64,000 nt of DNA. Source: Trileptium ribeirensis (Eukaryota; Nematoda; Enoplea; Enoplida; Thoracostomopsidae). This document shows, piece after piece, positions 53,776 to 64,000 of the stretch (position 1 is the first letter of the stretch; each line of letters opens with the position of its first letter). The stretch covers positions 62,001 to 126,000 of the forward strand of contig JASANE010028601.1 of NCBI GenBank assembly GCA_030248225.1, read 5' to 3'. The position numbers and the translations under genes are program-made. The notes below the pieces were generated by a model. It did not search any database. It saw only the letters and a program-made list of their open reading frames with translations, and was not told the origin of the DNA.

Positions 53776-55270
53776 AGAAACTTCGGCAACTATGTTAATA
53801 ATAACTCAACTGGACAACAGTACGGTTGAGACACTACGACACTGCAGTGTATTAACGCATTAGGATGAGCGTTAGGGAGAGTCATCCAACGAGAAAAAAA
53901 AGACACCGAGACACGTGCAGGGCCCGTACGGCTATTTGCCGGTTTTCGAAAAATAACCCTAAGGTTCAGAAAAAGATCGGGGCACCCCCACCTGCCTACT
54001 AAAAATCAACCGAGGCGTCGAAATAAAACAAAGACCAGGCACGCCCCGCCCCGAGGAGCAGCCGATTTCAGAAATCACTAGCTTTACGCAACGACCAACC
54101 CCCACCGCTCGAGTTCCCCCCTCTCTTCTCTCGCTTCCCCTTCGCATCACGATAGGCAAATACCAACGACAGCGCAAATCAAAATAGGCGCAACGATATT
54201 TCAACAACCGACCACATCATCCAAAACGCCCAACACCCTCCATCTTCCCACCACACCCACCCACAAAACAAGACATCACACCAACCCCCCTGCCCCAAGC
54301 AAACAATCGCACAACCAGGGATAACGCAGTCCACGCACGCGCGATCTGCACCTCCCCCCTCTTTTCATCCCATGCCCCAAAATTAATGAAAAGACGCGGA
54401 GAGACGCGTCCAACGGATCCTTGTCCACCTCTCTAGCCGATCAGGAACACTTCGTCCCAACGTCTTTGATAGTGTAATATTTTGTATCATGAGCACCGAG
54501 TACAGTCTTAAATCCCGACCGAGACGAGCAGGCAATTCCCGCCACGGCTTGTGGGCGAGACTGTCCGAAGCACTGACGTGAGATATTTTGAACCTAAGAA
54601 TAAAATTTTCTAAGAGTCAACACGCAAATATATCCCGCGTTCCCCGTTAATTCGCCGAGGTCGCTAGGAACTCTCCCATACACTTTGCCTCAATTAGACA
54701 AAAGCTACACCAATCCACTCACTACTTCTCAGAATTAAATTCGTTAAGAAAAAGCAAGCCACGCCGTTGATCATCCGACGGTAAACTATCAGGGCTGGTC
54801 GGAACCCTGTGGGGACCACATTGGCTACAATGCTTTAGCATGGAGCATAACAGGATCATAACTAGGCAAATCAACTTGAGTTTCAATTTTCTGGGGCAAT
54901 TTTCATTTTTTATTCCAACATTTAAGACAACTAAATAGAACTAAACAACTTCCGAAGAGTCTAAGATAGGGAATAACAGCTGAGCTCCATGACCTGTGAG
55001 CAGGTGTCGGTGCTAGCCTCCCTGGGGGACCTCAGAAATCATACCAGAAACTAGACACATGCGCAACCAGTCGGGCGGGGTCCGAACACACCCCGTGAAA
55101 CGCGGTTGCGGCCTGCTAAGCTCCGTAGCTTCTTGGATATGACCAAGAATGGAGTTAAAATTTTTAGCATTCACGGTCCGCCCTAGAGGTTACGATAGCC
55201 GGGGTCGTATGCGCATGGTGTTAGGAAGTTGCGCCATGCAGCTGCGTCCCGTTATTACATATATCGCTAC

Positions 55271-55979
55271 CTTTAAGTTGTAAAGCATTAGCACCACTCT
55301 ATTAGAGACTTTTTTATTTTATAGCTGCCTTTAAGAGAAAACTTTGCAACCATTAGCCGTTTCGAGACAAAAAATGTTATGCCTAACTACAGGATATTTT
55401 GGACTCTAACGTCTAGCTGTTACAGATTCTTGTCTTTATTGGCTATCTGTAAAAATCAAAGTTTCTTAAAAGTATTTGTTAGAAATTTAATCTCAAATAA
55501 AGTCCTTAATCCTACAGAAGAAGGCTGCGAGCGAACAGTGAAAGCGCACGGAAACGTTTAGTGAAATTTACCTCCTGACGACCTCGCCTTTCCGAGGGCG
55601 CCCACACCCGAAACGATATACCCCTAATCCGACGTACCTTCGATAGGTATGATATATAGCAACTATTTTTACATCAATAATAGTAGTATCAGATCTTATT
55701 GCTACAATGATTGTTGCCATGAGCACGCTCTGTACACAAATTGTGTAGTAATAATACCAACTATTGCTAGAAGACCTATTGATAGTTCAACAATAACTAG
55801 CATTGTTGCAACAAAACTCTTGCAAATTACACAATTATTGCACAAAATATGTAACAATAATATGAATTATTGCTACATATTTCAGAAACATTTGTAGAAA
55901 TAAGCACGCTCATACGTGCTACAATGTGCAGTGAGTGCACACATTTTTGTGAACGCTGCATTACTGCTGTAAAGTTTTC
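55271..55979 (+). other. AT-rich DNA with a family A tail fragment
   Basis: At about 55572-55650 a C-rich phrase followed by CCCCTAATCCGACGTACCTT resembles the end of the family A repeat. The rest (55650-55900) contains diverged ATTGTTGCAACA/ATTATTGCTACA-type words. No gene. Confidence 0.35.
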
Positions 55980-56095
55980 ACATCCCATCCGATATCGCAT
56001 TTTTCGGATCCGATTCGGACGATGCATTCTGGAAGATAAAACAAACGAAATGTATAGACAGTATAAGTGATAAGCGAAAAATTTTATAACAATCC
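55980..56095 (+). repeat. Dispersed 'TCGGACGATGC' repeat, copy 2
   Basis: TTCGGACGATGCATTCTGGA, GATAAAACAAACGAAATG and TATAAGTGATAAGCG align with 45722-45842 in the same orientation, about 10 kb away. Confidence 0.65.
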
Positions 56096-56923
56096 GATTG
56101 CATACAATGTCACGGAAATACTTATCAGATCGAAACGGATTGGATAGGGTGCATTGTATCGTAAACAAGGCCTGTGTCAGTGCTGAGTTCGCATTAGCTG
56201 GTTACTGCAACATCTGCATTCGACATTCGGTAATTCCAAACTGAAGGTTTTTTATTCAATCGTTCACAATTGTTTACGCTTTAATATTTCCAGGGCTTCA
56301 ACTGCTGCAGTACTGAAGCGGTCACGTTTCACGTAATCAGTCCAAGTATGATGCGAACGATCGATTATTTTCTATATCACTTAAGTCCGTCAATTCACTC
56401 ATGGTCTCAACAGAACGACTGATGGTGACAAAAAGCTCTCGGATTTCAAGAGTGTTCCAATACTTGGTCGGATTTGTCGACTGATATTCCTTCTTGAAAA
56501 TTTCGGGATAAAGTTATTCAGAAATTAAAGTAAACTTCCGAATTCAATGAATACTCATCAGCTGCTCGGTCAATTCGCTATCCCGTTACAATGACATATA
56601 GAAATCTATCTTGACTGAAGACTACAAGCTTTCGTCGTCCAGTGAATAACCTGATAATGAAATAAACTAGAAACACCTGGGCTAACCGTGTTATTAGAAA
56701 ATATGTAAAAGATATTGAAAACGGAATTGATGGATAATAATGAGCTATCCAGCTTTGGCGAAACTATAAATATGTATTCACGTACAATATCAGTACATTC
56801 CAGATCATGAAAGCAATCAATGAATATCTATGATTAATAATACTAAGAGTTGATGATGTTTTACTGATGAATATGACACTCTTCAGCTTATGTGTGTTAA
56901 GCCTATAGCGGTATTAGAATCCG
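56096..56923. other. AT-rich DNA with a possible decayed coding fragment
   Basis: On the minus strand 56300-56470 gives ETMSELTDLSDIENNRSF and, after a shift, YVKRDRFSTAAVEALEILK. This looks like an old protein fragment (perhaps from a transposon), but I cannot place it in a family. Confidence 0.3.
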
Positions 56924-57114
56924 TTTCTCCCCCGTGTATTTTATGGGAGGCAATAGTTCATCTTCCTATAACATTTCCTAGAGAGGAGACAAATTTTGCC
57001 CTCGTATTTTGAGGAGGACAAATTGTTCTCCCCTCTCCCCCACAAATTGGGAAGTGGACAAATTGTCCCCCCATTAAATGCATGGAGAAAAATCAGCCAT
57101 AAAATACATGGGGA
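56924..57114. mobile_element. Foldback element with inverted ends, about 190 bp
   Basis: The left end CCCCCGTGTATTTTATGG (about 56929-56946) and the right end, the inverse of GTCCCCATGTATTTTATGG (about 57097-57115), are inverted repeats. Internal words GGAGACAAATTTTG, GGAGGACAAATTGTTCTCC and GTGGACAAATTGTCCCC are further short inverted repeats. No clear target duplication. Confidence 0.55.
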
Positions 57115-57186
57115 CAGCACGAAACGCACGGCGATATACTTCTTGGATTGATGTAGTAGAATGTAAAAATGGTGGTACTGGAACAG

Positions 57187-57292
57187 CCTTATATGGCAAA
57201 CGTTACACAACGTGTTATGATTGCCGTATTTGGCTCTAAAACAACCTAATTTGCCAAAACAATACACAAAGTGTAACGTTTTCCATATATGG
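57187..57292. repeat. Inverted-repeat element, 106 bp
   Basis: The left arm CCTTATATGGCAAACGTTAC runs on into AC; the right arm is the inverse of CCATATATGGAAAACGTTAC plus AC. About 22 bases are paired with two or three mismatches. Internal text (ATTGCCGTATTTGGC) is AT-rich. Confidence 0.6.
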
Positions 57293-57499
57293 TAATGCAG
57301 TCATAGTTACATAAACGTTATATATAAAGATTTGTCACATATCACTTCATTCAGAATACAAATTGTAGAAAGGTAGGCTATTTTAGCACGGGGATTCAAG
57401 GAAACGGAGGCTTATCAGTTAATAAAAGTTACGTTACGTCGCTTTATTTGAGTATGATAGTTATGGTAACTTTTGCATTGACTATGGAGCGAATAGTTT

Positions 57500-58000
57500 G
57501 GGCGTATTTAACGTACTTTTAGATTTTTCAACGTAACGTCCGAATAAATCGTTCGGCAAAACTAGCTTTATATGGATTGTTGGCCCAAAAATGTTTTTGT
57601 TGTTATGCTTCAAATAGTTGTCAAACTCTGCGCAAAATTCTGCTCCATAATCTGTGCGAACAATTTTCGGCGAGGCCGCTGCCCTATTTTAAATAACATC
57701 AAGCACGTTAACAACGTTATTGGAAAATTTTCGACGCACCGGTTCAACGTAAACTTTTCTGTTGAAGCAGTTAACAGTAATGAGCACATAACCGAAGCCG
57801 CTATTTTGTTCCTTCACTTTCTTAATAAAAATTTGATCCAACTTACACTGGTCGTTGGCAGAATTTGCGATAACATTGCGGGTTTTCATTAAGCTTAATC
57901 TACGCTGTTTATAAAGTTTGTGTGTTAGCTGTGTGTTGAACCAACTCTTAAGATCGTGCCTTGTTATTACACTATTGTGCTTTTGGCATGCACGCTACCA
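57500..58000 (-). pseudogene. Polinton/Maverick-type (rve) integrase pseudogene
   Basis: On the minus strand the text reads DLKSWFNTQLTHKLYKQRR near 57960-57900, a match to the conserved pre-core segment of Polinton-type and F54H12.3-like integrases (V/LKxWL...YTLHKP). The catalytic core follows: QCKLDQIFI (first Asp), GFGYVLITVNCFNRKVYVEP, then after a stop KIVRTDYGAEF (second Asp) and, after a one-base shift, KASFAERFIRTLR (catalytic Glu) near 57555. The core is therefore complete in order but broken by a stop and at least one frameshift. No Polinton polymerase or capsid genes are seen nearby, so this is a lone fragment. Confidence 0.75.
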
Positions 58001-58681
58001 TTTTTCTGCACTGGAGTAGCTTCCACCGCTTTCTGCATTGCAATAAAGTGATTTTAGAAGCAAACTTTTATTAGTTTAACACATTTTAGATCGTCCATAT
58101 CGCATCAACAAATAATACATTATATTTATCTGTAATCGCAACGCTTGATTTGTTTCGTTTATTGTAATCTTCTGGCTGTGTTTTGGCTTCAACGATTCGT
58201 CACGAAGTTTCATCAACAGCTTTCCGAGCCAATTTTTGCCGATGAACTAGAAAAAACAACAAATTTTTATAAACATCAGAGTTTTAACGAGTGCATTATG
58301 ATGTTAAATATGCTGACGTATTACAAATCGTAAACTTTATATTAACGTTAGTTTTTTGCGAAACTGCAGATGTATTCACCTTTTCGACAGATATTGAATC
58401 ATCGTGATTGCTTAGAAACCCGATGCTAAGAATAAGATCGTTGAAACTGGCAAAAAAAGACACTACAGCTAGTATTGATCAACGTATCGCGAAGGTCTGG
58501 ATGTTGAACAAATTTTGATCATAATGCAATTTTCAAGTGTTTGAGCATAAGTTGTTTCCAACTGACGAGAAACTGGCTCTATTATTTCATAATACTTTCA
58601 TGAAGAATACGCTTACATCATCAAATTGCACAAGTTAGGTCTCTTCATAAAGATAGCTTTTGGTGCCTCAAGCTAATCAGT
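58001..58681. other. AT-rich DNA
   Basis: It lies upstream (element sense) of the integrase fragment and may contain older parts of the same element. No motif is identifiable. Confidence 0.35.
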
Positions 58682-59159
58682 GACTAAACTTAAGGTGACC
58701 CAGCTAACTATCCTATTTTGTCATTACCGATATCGAATCGTAAACCCTTGCTACGGAAAACTGGCTTAATTTCATTCGGTTTTTCGCTAATCGAAAATTG
58801 GCAAAATCAAATTCAAGTGCCAGAATTTAGACCTTGTGTTCGAATAGAATTTCGGCGATTTCAATTTGCATAAATTCTGTTCCTTAATGCATTATCGTTT
58901 AAATTTGGATTATAACGGTGTTCGCGAATAAATTTAATACAAAAGTGAGAGTCACAATCAAATCGACAAATTTTCGTTCTCAAAAAGTTGGGTGATTTTA
59001 ATTGAATTTTCGCGAAGATAAAATGGTTAGATTTCAATCTCGAGCGCTGTGTTCGCGAACAGTTTTACGTCGAATTTCAATAGACCAAAAAGCGTCCCGT
59101 AACAAATTTTATCCAAAAATACAAAATAGGATGGTTGCTGGGTTCATTTAAGTTTAGTC
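58682..59159. mobile_element. TIR element, about 478 bp, 38-40-bp imperfect inverted ends
   Basis: The left end reads GACTAAACTTAAGGTGACCC, then AGCTAACTATCCTATTTTG; the right end is the inverse of GACTAAACTTAAATGAACCC followed by AGCAACCATCCTATTTTG. The interior is AT-rich with several TTCGCGAA/GTTCGCGAA words and has no coding frame. A TTAA occurs within both ends, but symmetry continues outside it, so TTAA is part of the repeat and the class remains open. Confidence 0.75.
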
Positions 59160-62100
59160 GCGCATAAACCTTTAGGTAAAAAAGCACAACTATTGGCAGC
59201 AATGTTGTATAAATTTGATAATAATGCAACGCAACGCAATGAGCCGTTTATTTATGTAGATGAATTACATCAAATTGTCTTATATATATATTGAACTTAT
59301 TTTGTGATTTTGTTTCCTTCATACGTATTATGTTGTTGCAAGGCAGTTAATTCCTTTGAAATTGGTCATAAAATGTGAATATGAATATGACATTGAAATA
59401 TGTCTTAATGCAAACGATATGCAATTTGTAAACTATAAAGTTTCGCATGTTATTTAGACAGCTTATGAGAGCTGTTTTATGTTATTATTTAATTTTTACT
59501 AAACTATATGTTGCATTGAATAAAAGATTTTCACACTTTACTATGCGTGTATTACACATTTTTAGAAAACATTCTTTGTCCAGACAGACAAGAATTGTGA
59601 CGTAATTTACAACTAGCAAATATGTAATATCCTGCTGCAGATTTTAAGAAGTGTATATTTAATAAGTTTTTTGTTAAACCAGACACAATATTATTTTCCA
59701 AAAGAGTGACATCTTTAAAATACTACATCATCCAATTGTTTATTTATAGAATTAGAAGAACTCTCGATTTTTACATCAATAGACGTCGTGGTTAAACTAA
59801 ATTTTATGTTTGTTGGCAGTTGTTGTAATGGGGAGTTAAGTTCCAGTTTCACAGTCATTGCACAACTTCTAGCTGCAGAGTTTGCAAACAATTGTATTTT
59901 TGCGGACACAGTAATTTCACTAATAAAACCTTGGTAGTTACGCGCATCATCGCAACCCAAAACATTTATCTCCCTCCTGAATTCGTTCACATCCATTCCC
60001 CGACTATGCTTTACATTAACTACCGATGTGTACTCATTAACGCCATCGGACGCTGTCTGGTCAACGCTTTGTACTATCTGTGGTTTGCAACTCCCTGAAC
60101 CCATTGCAGATTTTGACATTTTAAGCCCAGCAGCATTGCTATGTGTTCTCTGTTGTGTAGTAGATGAATGTCACATCGACTGCAAACAGGTAATCCTAAA
60201 ATATTTTTCAACAATGTACATTGTGTTGTAAAAGTTTTATTATCACACTAGCAATTGCACGGAAGCAAGCAACAACCTTATATGTTTAAGAGGACTGCAC
60301 ACTCTTGTTTATGCATGAAAATTATGCGATCTTGCAACATAGTGCAGTAATAACAAGATTTAGAATTTGAAAACTACAATTTGTCGTACAATCACATAGC
60401 CATGTAACAAAGATTACAAATGTTTCTATATGTCAGTAGTAATGGTGTATTACAACATAAATTTCGCTGTTTTGACAAGCAATATAACCGAGATTATGAC
60501 GTTTTATTGTTAAACTTAGAATTTATCACGTTGCTTATTCCAAAATTTAGAACATACTGTTATTTACCCTTGCTTATGAGCCATGCTGCTCATATGATGC
60601 CGTGCCAGTCTTCACGAAAGAAACGACAAAATGTTTTGTAGATTGCTTTTATACGCAATAGATTTTATACATTATATTTTAGAATAGGTATGTAAAATTG
60701 CTAATGGCACGAAGTAATAGAACCACAGCAACCAGCAGCTATTTAATAATACTACTTTGGTTAATCTTTGGCAGTAAGACTGAAGGCACGCATTTGTTTG
60801 CAAAAACATTCTCGAACCAATATAACGCGACTGGCTTAATTAATAAATTTAAAATAATAGCATTTCTACATTTGATAATAAGCAAATGTTTATGTAGATC
60901 GGATTGCTACCAGAAACTTCCACAACTGTTTCATTTAAAAAGCTATTCTAACACATTCTTACACATGTGTTTCTAATACAACTTTTTTTTATCGAAATAG
61001 ATGCGACTGTGTAACATTTTCTAAGTAAATACCCGTTATATTTTATATTCGCTGACATCAAAGTAGCTTACATTTGTTTTCTGTGTTGAAAATTGATTCG
61101 CTGCATATGAAGATCTATTTGCCTGGGCATAATGAAACAGGCTTGCCATGGGCAGGTTTTAGTATTCATATTGTTTAAAAATTCAAGATTATATATACAT
61201 GGTTTAAAGAACGGTATTTGAAACTGTCTACATTGAGAAAGTATGAACAGTACTATGTTCCTTGATATAGTACTTCAGTACAATGTATCACAGCATTAAA
61301 ACAAAACGCACATATTTTATATGCTTTAAATACACATTTAAAAGTAATGATGATATTTGGATATTATCTCTCTGAGAACACTTCTGATATAAACGTCGAT
61401 TTGTTGGCTTCAGCACGCGTTGCTGTGTATTTTAACTTTATGCACCGTCATCATTTTTGATTATATGAACATAATTTTTCTTTATAAATTATAGATACAC
61501 TATATTTGTAAAAATTGCCGTTGTATGTCAAAGAAAAAGCTCTAGTTTTGGCATGTTAACCATAAAATTTGAACAATTCATACTGCGTTGTGAATATATA
61601 TGTTGCATTATATATTATTTAAATTCGCGAAGAACTTTATTTTCTTGTTCTAGTGTTTATTTTATGCGTAAAAACACTCTATGCAGCTATATAAATACGA
61701 GGCGCATGGGAAAATTTGATTAGTGAAGCTACGATAAGCAAAATTATGGTATCATTTCATTTCTGCTCCTAATTTATGTAGATTGCTGTGATGTGGAAGC
61801 TGAGAAACTCGTTTTCCAAAACCAATATTTAGGTGGTTTTCTGCAAAATAAAAAAATTGTGGTTTTGAGGTTTATATATCGCCGGAAAGGTATTGGTGCT
61901 GAACAGTTTTAAAATTTTTGTTTTTTATGAAATTCGTGCTTGTTTTATAAAGACTGGATACATATTTAAACACAACTTCAAATTCACAATGTGGTTGCAT
62001 CTTAGTGCATTTTTGAAGAATGTCACAGCGCTCGCATAAAATTTCGTCTTCAATATTTTGGTTTAATTTATATTTATACGTATTTGAATATTTATATATA

Positions 62101-64000
62101 CAATTTTCAAATGATCTCTGCAACCACACAAGAATTTTTCGCTGCGGTGTGATCCGCGGAACTACTCACGAACTAACATATAAAGTTTTCATGGGCTTTT
62201 TTACTTATAGTTTATATCAGGCAGCTCGATGATATTTATGAACGATTGCTATTTTTAACAACAAAAACCAAATAGCTATAATTTTGCATAGATGCATTAT
62301 ATATTATTTTTCGTAATAAAGCAAATATTTTGTTGCATTTAGTTTTATTTCACAAATTATTTGGCAAATCACAGCAGACTTTACACCACGACTTACGGTG
62401 TTTTACCAGAGACTCCGGAAGCACAATTATTTGAAAATATATCATATTATAGTTATGGAACCAACTGTTAGCATTAAATTTAAAAAAGACATTGAAGCAT
62501 CAGAACTAAACTTTAAACTTGTGTTCTGGCTCGTCTATACATCACACAAGAGCATTAGATGAAACCTTAAGCCGTTTTCCAAAATAACAATGAAAACTGA
62601 ATTATTTACAGCAATTTTTAATCCGAGTTAACACTTGTTTGATTCCTTCAGAGCAGCGTACAAATCTATTGCACACTATAATATATTATAGTACTTGTAC
62701 ACTATAATACAATGTTAAACTGTCTGTTATTTTACGTTGCAAAGTTAAAATATCTACTACTGCAACACACCACAGTATAATGCGAATGTATTCAATACAT
62801 TCTTTTTTATGTGATATGTAAGGTTGTTCTAAAGCTGTCATACATGAATACTGTAACGCGTTGAATTACGGTTTACTATACAAAGCTATATATTGTATGT
62901 TACAGAGCCGTCATTTATATTATGGTAAAGAAGGCAACCTCTGAATTACAATTACCATGGAAAGACTGTTCCACAACCATCATTCATATTCTTTGAAAGC
63001 TTCATCATTTGCCTTAAGATGTGTGCGGCGGGCCGGATTTTGTCACAGTCTGCCGTGGCTCTAAAGCTATCCCTGCCTGGTTAGCTTGCGATGACATTTT
63101 TTTAGCCCGAGCCAGACCATCCAACTATATTAGCTAACAATAAAACGAGGCTGTTCAATTATCACAAGGGCCCATATCGGCTCTAAAAGCCAAAAATATA
63201 TGAGGACAATGGAAAATCGCGAAAAATGGAAATTGGTGATACATATGGGCATGTATTCGTGAAACATCCTTCCAGTCACAATAGCACAATTTTCATGTAT
63301 GAAAGAGCGTGTTTTATATAGATACTAGGTTGGCTTGTAAAAGGTGCTTAAATAAACATTTTGAAAATAGCTATATTTACGTCTTATTCTGCCTGAATTT
63401 TTATGCGCTTTGCTTTAATTACTACTACTGCTCTTGGCTTTTTAGGAGTAGAGCTTTTTTCAGTAGCCCATTCCAGCTATCAAATCCTGAGACATGACTA
63501 CTCCCAGCTAGTGCAAACATACAAAGCATATCTTAGCTATTTATTTTATTTATGAAGCGCCGGATATGGCTAGCCTTTTTGCGACGAGCCAGAATTGGCT
63601 GTGTGACAGAATCCTGCTTTAGGTGCACATATCTTAAGGTAAATGATGCATTTTGTGGTAACAGTTGTATTAAAATTACCATATAATTTACATAATTTAA
63701 ATTACCACCATTTATATTCTACTGATGTGTTTTTGCTGAAGAGTGTCATACCTTATTCCGGGTAAATTCGTTACAAGCCACTATCTTTTTCACTGTAGGT
63801 TTTACTAACACAAATTATCAATCGCAAAATTTTATTTTAAACTCGTATACTTATTGAAGCTGCCGCGTTTAGCTTTGAAAAATACATTATTGCTGAATCA
63901 CAATTTTAGTGTTGTGAGAGACTGATTGGTTTCCAGAAATGTGTATATGTATTGTAATATTACTCCTGCTGTTTAGTTGTTTGCTATCTGGCATATCCAT
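59160..64000. other. AT-rich DNA without recognised genes
   Basis: The longest frame is 134 residues on the minus strand (59715-60119). It lacks any domain, clear splice context or composition contrast. A plus-strand frame at 60698-60976 starts with a hydrophobic, signal-peptide-like stretch but shows nothing further. A GC-richer patch with 'GGGCCGGATTTTGTCACAG' lies near 63030-63120 and another near 63555-63610, both probably repeat remnants. Confidence 0.35.

Larger units (their letters stand above)
50400..55270. other. GC-rich unassigned block of about 4.9 kb
   Basis: Composition changes sharply from the AT-rich surroundings. C-rich text dominates 50.4-51.3 kb, G-rich 51.4-53.0 kb, and 53.9-54.4 kb is rich in A and C and very poor in T and G. 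Strong short hairpins cluster at 50795-51360. The open frames (51039-51410 plus, 51609-51839 plus, 51695-52045 minus, 52164-52388 plus, 53153-53557 minus) overlap each other and have no domain I recognise. No conserved 18S, 5.8S or 28S rRNA segment was found. It could be the untranslated part of a large mobile element, a transferred segment, or a structured spacer. Confidence 0.4.

Noticed and set aside
50400..55270. Ribosomal DNA or its spacer
   Set aside because: GC content and hairpins suggested it, but I found none of the universally conserved 18S, 5.8S or 28S segments.
59715..60119. 134-residue minus-strand frame (starts MSKSAMGSGSCKP)
   Set aside because: No recognised domain, an in-frame stop shortly upstream, no compelling splice context; kept only as a note.
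60698..60976. Plus-strand frame with a signal-peptide-like start
   Set aside because: Hydrophobic stretches arise easily in AT-rich DNA; no domain follows.

Overview
The window is AT-rich animal nuclear DNA. It has intron-split exons, no operons, and many decayed transposable elements of metazoan types: CR1/Jockey-like LINEs, a BEL/Pao LTR element, Tc1/mariner, hAT-like and piggyBac-like elements, and a Polinton-type integrase. An invertebrate is most likely; I cannot fix the phylum from the sequence alone.

Host genes are sparse. At 842-1075 on the minus strand one exon resembles the N-terminal ankyrin start of TRP (TRPC-like) channels. At 40162-42286 on the plus strand three consecutive exons encode the catalytic domain of a core 1 beta-1,3-galactosyltransferase (C1GALT1 type); its 5' membrane anchor and 3' end are not visible here. 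Most of the rest is intron or intergenic DNA built from repeats.

Layout: 1-3.9 kb, TRP exon, a tRNA-like SINE remnant and a foldback element; 3.9-6.5 kb, a decayed plus-strand LINE; 9.2-10.5 kb, a 1.3-kb hAT-type element with near-perfect 8-bp target duplications; 15.4-15.8 kb, a smaller hAT MITE; 16.1-17.0 and 19.56-19.94 kb, tandem arrays (64, 219 and 94 bp); 20.7-21.3 kb, two 265-bp TTAA elements carrying a tRNA-like core; 22.1-25.5 kb, a minus-strand LINE with ORF1 and ORF2 remnants; 25.8-26.1 kb, a G-run-rich MITE with a 9-bp target duplication; 28.1-29.0 kb, a second LINE lineage; 31.0-39.0 kb, an 8-kb BEL/Pao element; 40.2-42.3 kb, the C1GALT1 exons; 44.4-45.4 kb, a mariner-family pseudogene; 49.5-49.8 kb, a minisatellite; 50.4-55.3 kb, a GC-rich unassigned block with strong hairpins; 56.9-59.2 kb, foldback/TIR elements around a Polinton-type integrase pseudogene; 59.2-64 kb, AT-rich DNA with no recognised gene.

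The most unusual object is the BEL/Pao element. Directly after the pol stop it has an extra reading frame whose second half carries the blocks of an SGNH/GDSL hydrolase. It also carries at least eight short hairpins, in both its 5' leader and its 3' untranslated region, with a nearly constant 7-base loop but different, always self-complementary stems.
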